Below are positions 61,519-64,000 of a DNA stretch of 64,000 bases, piece by piece. The stretch covers positions 42,238 through 106,237 of the forward strand of contig NZ_NISY01000019.1 of NCBI RefSeq assembly GCF_007595705.1, in the 5' to 3' direction. The notes beneath the pieces are model-generated. The model was given only the letters and a program-made list of their open reading frames with translations. It was not told the DNA's origin and ran no database searches. The stretch is from Streptomyces sp. SAJ15 (GTDB taxonomy: Bacteria > Actinomycetota > Actinomycetes > Streptomycetales > Streptomycetaceae). A program made the translations under genes and the position numbers. How positions within the stretch are numbered: position 1 is the first letter of the stretch; every line of letters begins with the position of its first letter.

Positions 61519-62732
61519 TTCCGCCCCCCGCTGGGTACAGGCTCGTCCGATACCTTTCCGCCAACGACGCCCTCGGGAGGCGGTCCAAGAGCTAGGAACA
61601 CCTTGGTGAGGGCGTGCACCACTTCCGAGACGGCGAGGGGGAAGTCTCGGGTATCAGCCAAGTTACGCAGCTGATCAGCCCGTTCCTCTGGTGACTGCGC
61701 CTGAAGGGTGGGGACCACTGCTGGAGGTTTGAGGTAGGGCTCGAGGTGATGGAGGCGGGTTCGGGCATCTGGTCGCACCAACAACCAGCCATCCATACGC
61801 GCGATGTTTGTCCCTCCTGCGCTCGACTCCTCGTCGCCGATGTCAAGGCGGAGTACCTGGGCCAGCAATGGGGCAAAGCCCAGTCGCGCGGCATAGTCAT
61901 CGGCGCGCAGCTCTGCCCGCCTTCTGACGGCGGCCGTACAGAAAGGGGCGAGAAGCATCGGCAGTCCGACGAACCATAGCCCTGCGGCGAGCAGTGAGAC
62001 GAAGCTGAGGAAGGCCACAGCTACAAGCGCGCCAAAGCACCCCAAGCGGCCTAGGACGTTGACAACCCCACGGGCCATACCGGACAGCCCGCGGGCGAAG
62101 CAGTGGGCTGGTAAAGACCACCAGCTGGTCATCCGGGAGGCCCAGGCGTGGCCTCCACTGTGGTGTCCAAGCTCATGAGCCAGGATGGCAGCCAGCTGGC
62201 CGGACGAGAGCCGGTCGATCGCTAGCGAGCTGACGCTGACCACATGACCAGCTGGGGCCTGTGCGTTGACGTGGTGACTGTCTTCGACCCAGACCTCGCA
62301 GCGATCGGGGTCGGCGGCCGCCCGGGCGAGCACTTCGCGCCACGCAAGTTCAAGTTTCTGGCTTTCTGCCGGAGTAGGTCGCCTCAGCCGGAGTACGTAC
62401 TTCACGAAGGCGCGCTCAGCCCGGCGCTGAACGAAAAGCAAGCCGAGAAGTATCCAGACAGCTGAAGGGATCCATGACAGGTGGAGCGGAACACTCAAGG
62501 CCGCCGCGATCACCCACAGGATGATCAGGCTGACAGCGACCATTGGCGCAGATGCCATGAGCAGGGCAAGGGTGGTGCGGTCAGGGCCGGCACGTAGACC
62601 AGCGTTGCCCTTGAACGAATATAAATAGACGCGGCCTTGGTAGTGAGATAGGTCTAGGTCATCGAGGGGCGTCTCTGCAGAGTGAGGAGAGTCGCCGGGC
62701 GGCCATGGCGGCGGTGAAGTACCGGGGCTCAT
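61515..62732 (-). CDS. M48-family membrane metallopeptidase (405 aa)
   Basis: ATG at 62732 (MSPGTSPPPWPP). Two N-terminal membrane helices (MVAVSLIILWVIAAALSV, WIPSAVWILLGLLFV) precede the zinc motif HELGH in LAILAHELGHHSGGHAWASR-like context. Further helices follow (LVAVAFLSFVSLLAAGLWFV), then the third zinc ligand region RAELRADDYAARLG. This is the HtpX/Ste24 plan. Such enzymes process membrane proteins under stress. The small coupled membrane gene may be its partner. Confidence 0.85.
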   Translation of the reverse strand: MSPGTSPPPWPPGDSPHSAETPLDDLDLSHYQGRVYLYSFKGNAGLRAGPDRTTLALLMASAPMVAVSLIILWVIAAALSVPLHLSWIPSAVWILLGLLFVQRRAERAFVKYVLRLRRPTPAESQKLELAWREVLARAAADPDRCEVWVEDSHHVNAQAPAGHVVSVSSLAIDRLSSGQLAAILAHELGHHSGGHAWASRMTSWWSLPAHCFARGLSGMARGVVNVLGRLGCFGALVAVAFLSFVSLLAAGLWFVGLPMLLAPFCTAAVRRRAELRADDYAARLGFAPLLAQVLRLDIGDEESSAGGTNIARMDGWLLVRPDARTRLHHLEPYLKPPAVVPTLQAQSPEERADQLRNLADTRDFPLAVSEVVHALTKVFLALGPPPEGVVGGKVSDEPVPSGGRK

Positions 62733-62853
62733 ACCTGTATCCCGCCGTACGGGATGCCAGGTTGTCAACAGCACAGCCTTCTCACAAATGAGTAGTTCTG
62801 AGAGACCGGGGACCCGCACCGAGCCGTGTCCGGTTTGCCCCCGATCTTCGTTC

Positions 62854-63414
62854 TCACAACCTCTCGCAAAACGACTTTCGCACAAAGCCCCTCGCGATAG
62901 GTTCTGCGACATTCCAGAACCCGGCCGCCGCGGTAGAGGCGACCCGCAGCGCCGCCCCCACGATCCGGTCGCACCGCCCAGGGGTGGGCGGCTCGATGCA
63001 CTCCGTACGACAACGGGCCAGCAGTTCCACCCGCACCTGCTCCGGCCGCCGCTCCTTGCAGGCAACGTGCTCGGCGAGCCAGGCCGACAGCTTGTCCGCG
63101 TCCGCGACGCTGCACTCACGAAAGCCCAGGTGCCCACGGATCTGCGCACGGTGATACTCGACCGTCCGACCGCTCCACTCATACGTGTCCAGCTCGGACG
63201 CGGGTACCTGTACCTGCCGGGCGACGAACTCCACCACCTCGCCCGGCAGCTCGAAGCGTCCCCGAGGAAACCGGCCGTACTGCGTGTAGAACTTCAGCAA
63301 CACGGCGAAGCCCAGTCGCGTCGCACCACGCTTGCCGGACACGAGCCCCTGCTCGTCCTTCAACAGCGCCCAGTGCTCGACCAGGTCGTCCAGGTCCAAA
63401 GAGGTACGGGCCAC
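62854..63414 (-). pseudogene. Tn3-family transposase, truncated N-terminal part (DUF4158)
   Basis: GTG at 63414. ARTSLDLDDLVEHWALLKDE and KRGATRLGFAVLLKFYTQYG, then GRFELPGEVVEFVARQVQV, are the DUF4158 start of Tn3 transposases. It stops at 186 aa after an aberrant tail (GFWNVAEPIARGFVRKSF), whereas the full enzyme is about 1000 aa. A transposon scar next to the peptidase gene. Confidence 0.85.
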
Positions 63415-63516
63415 AGTCGGCGATCGTCCTCTCGGAGCTTCACCCCGCGCAGCTGCACGACCCCAGACTCACCCACACGGGTGATACCCCCACAAGATCA
63501 CTGCCGTTTGCGGCTG

Positions 63517-63780
63517 GTGACAGAGTTCTTACCGGCACCCCGACTCCTGAAAGCTACCGGCGGGTTAGCCTGGCCCGGCGTCTTCGCGCTGGCGGCTGCG
63601 GGCATCGAGTCCCGCGCGCAGGACCTGGTGCGCGTGTGCGTCCTCGAGGAGCGTGCCGCCGGCACCTCCTGGGCGCAGATCGGCAAGCCGTTCGGCATCA
63701 GCGCGGACGCCGCCCGCAAACGCTGGGGGCACTGGGCGCTCGCCTCGCACCCCGACGACGACCAGCCCGAAGACGGCTGA
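63517..63780 (+). CDS. Small helix-turn-helix protein (87 aa)
   Basis: GTG at 63517. AAGIESRAQDLVRVCVLEER, AGTSWAQIGKPFGISADAAR and KRWGHWAL form a helix-turn-helix like that in the HSP18-regulator type at 60131-60655. An acidic tail ends it. Probably DNA-binding. Confidence 0.6.
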   Translation: MTEFLPAPRLLKATGGLAWPGVFALAAAGIESRAQDLVRVCVLEERAAGTSWAQIGKPFGISADAARKRWGHWALASHPDDDQPEDG

Positions 63781-63799
63781 GCCCCCTGGAATCGCCATT

Positions 63800-64000
63800 T
63801 CACGGACGGATGGGCAAAGCACCGCAATACGGGGCGGGACGGGTGCGCTGCGCGGGGTTCCACGGCTTCCGGCCCACGCCTGTGACCTGGGCAAAGAACA
63901 CTTCGTGGAACTTCTCGCTGGCGCCGTCCACCCGCCCCCGCAAACGCGCGAAGACGCTGAACACCCCGTCCGGCACCAGGCCCGTCCCGATGCCCGGTAC
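63800..64000 (-). CDS. C-terminal end of an unidentified protein, cut by the window edge
   Basis: The minus frame enters from the right edge as PGIGTGLVPDGVFSVFARLR, GASEKFHEVFFAQVTGVGR and ends CGALPIRP at TGA 63800-63802. The composition is clearly coding. The piece KFHEVFFAQVTGV is duplicated at 60712-60750. Family not recognised. Confidence 0.6.
   Translation of the reverse strand, partial: VPGIGTGLVPDGVFSVFARLRGRVDGASEKFHEVFFAQVTGVGRKPWNPAQRTRPAPYCGALPIRP
63875..63913. repeat. 39-bp repeat, copy B
   Basis: Matches 60712-60750 with one mismatch, here inside the partial gene at the right edge. Confidence 0.8.

Noticed and set aside
1..64000. tRNA, rRNA, riboswitch or a tRNA-type attachment site
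   Set aside because: No cloverleaf or rRNA-like sequence was recognised by eye; a tRNA scan and covariance-model search would be needed to exclude them.

Overview
High G+C, codon-position bias, frequent GTG/TTG starts and the protein families all point to an actinomycete, almost certainly Streptomyces. No housekeeping genes, rRNA or tRNA are visible. A replication module, a conjugation cluster, immunity genes and several transposon scars suggest a large plasmid, or an integrated plasmid-like element.

Layout: (1) 1-2.9 kb: a zeta-type toxin clipped by one base at the window edge, an IS110 scar and two small conserved genes. (2) 3.1-8.8 kb, minus strand: four genes with 4-bp stop/start overlaps. 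They encode a small membrane protein, a 236-aa protein, a 1158-aa protein that reads as Lon-type protease + one membrane helix + WD40 propeller, and a Vgb-like propeller lipoprotein. (3) 9.6-28.8 kb, minus strand: a long conjugation/maintenance cluster. It holds an OB-fold-like protein, an Lsr2-type DNA-binding protein, two WhiB proteins, a GGDEF protein, a Nudix protein in the position of the pSAM2 immunity factor, several membrane proteins, an FtsK/TraB-type DNA translocase, and two very large low-complexity or coiled-coil proteins. Strong hairpins separate many of these genes. (4) 29.2-33.9 kb, plus strand: a KorSA-like GntR regulator, an XRE/TPR regulator, a split RibD pair (reductase and deaminase), a GntR-UTRA regulator and a small XRE protein. 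(5) 33.9-37 kb: a gene-free region with five iteron-like repeats, then a winged-helix replication protein and a DciA-like (DUF721) protein. (6) 38.4-51.7 kb: a complete type I-E CRISPR-Cas locus with a relic array, arrays of 10 and 18 repeats upstream of cas3, the order cas3 / casA-B-C-D-E-cas1-cas2, and a 26-repeat array downstream. (7) 51.9-64 kb: an antitoxin/PIN-like toxin pair, an ECF-like sigma operon, transposase scars (IS5, Tn3), further regulators, an M48 membrane peptidase and several conserved hypotheticals.

The region combines spread (transfer, replication), control (GntR, WhiB, Lsr2, XRE) and defence or addiction (CRISPR, Nudix, toxins). Points most worth a second look: the Lon-WD40 operon; a dense CGGTCCGGACCG cluster inside a transfer gene; a CRISPR spacer that itself looks like a CRISPR repeat; and at least six otherwise intact genes each broken by one missing base, usually next to a G/C run. 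The last point suggests consensus sequence error as much as gene decay, so frameshifted genes are reported at the span they would have if intact. All family calls come from reading the sequence; no database search was run.
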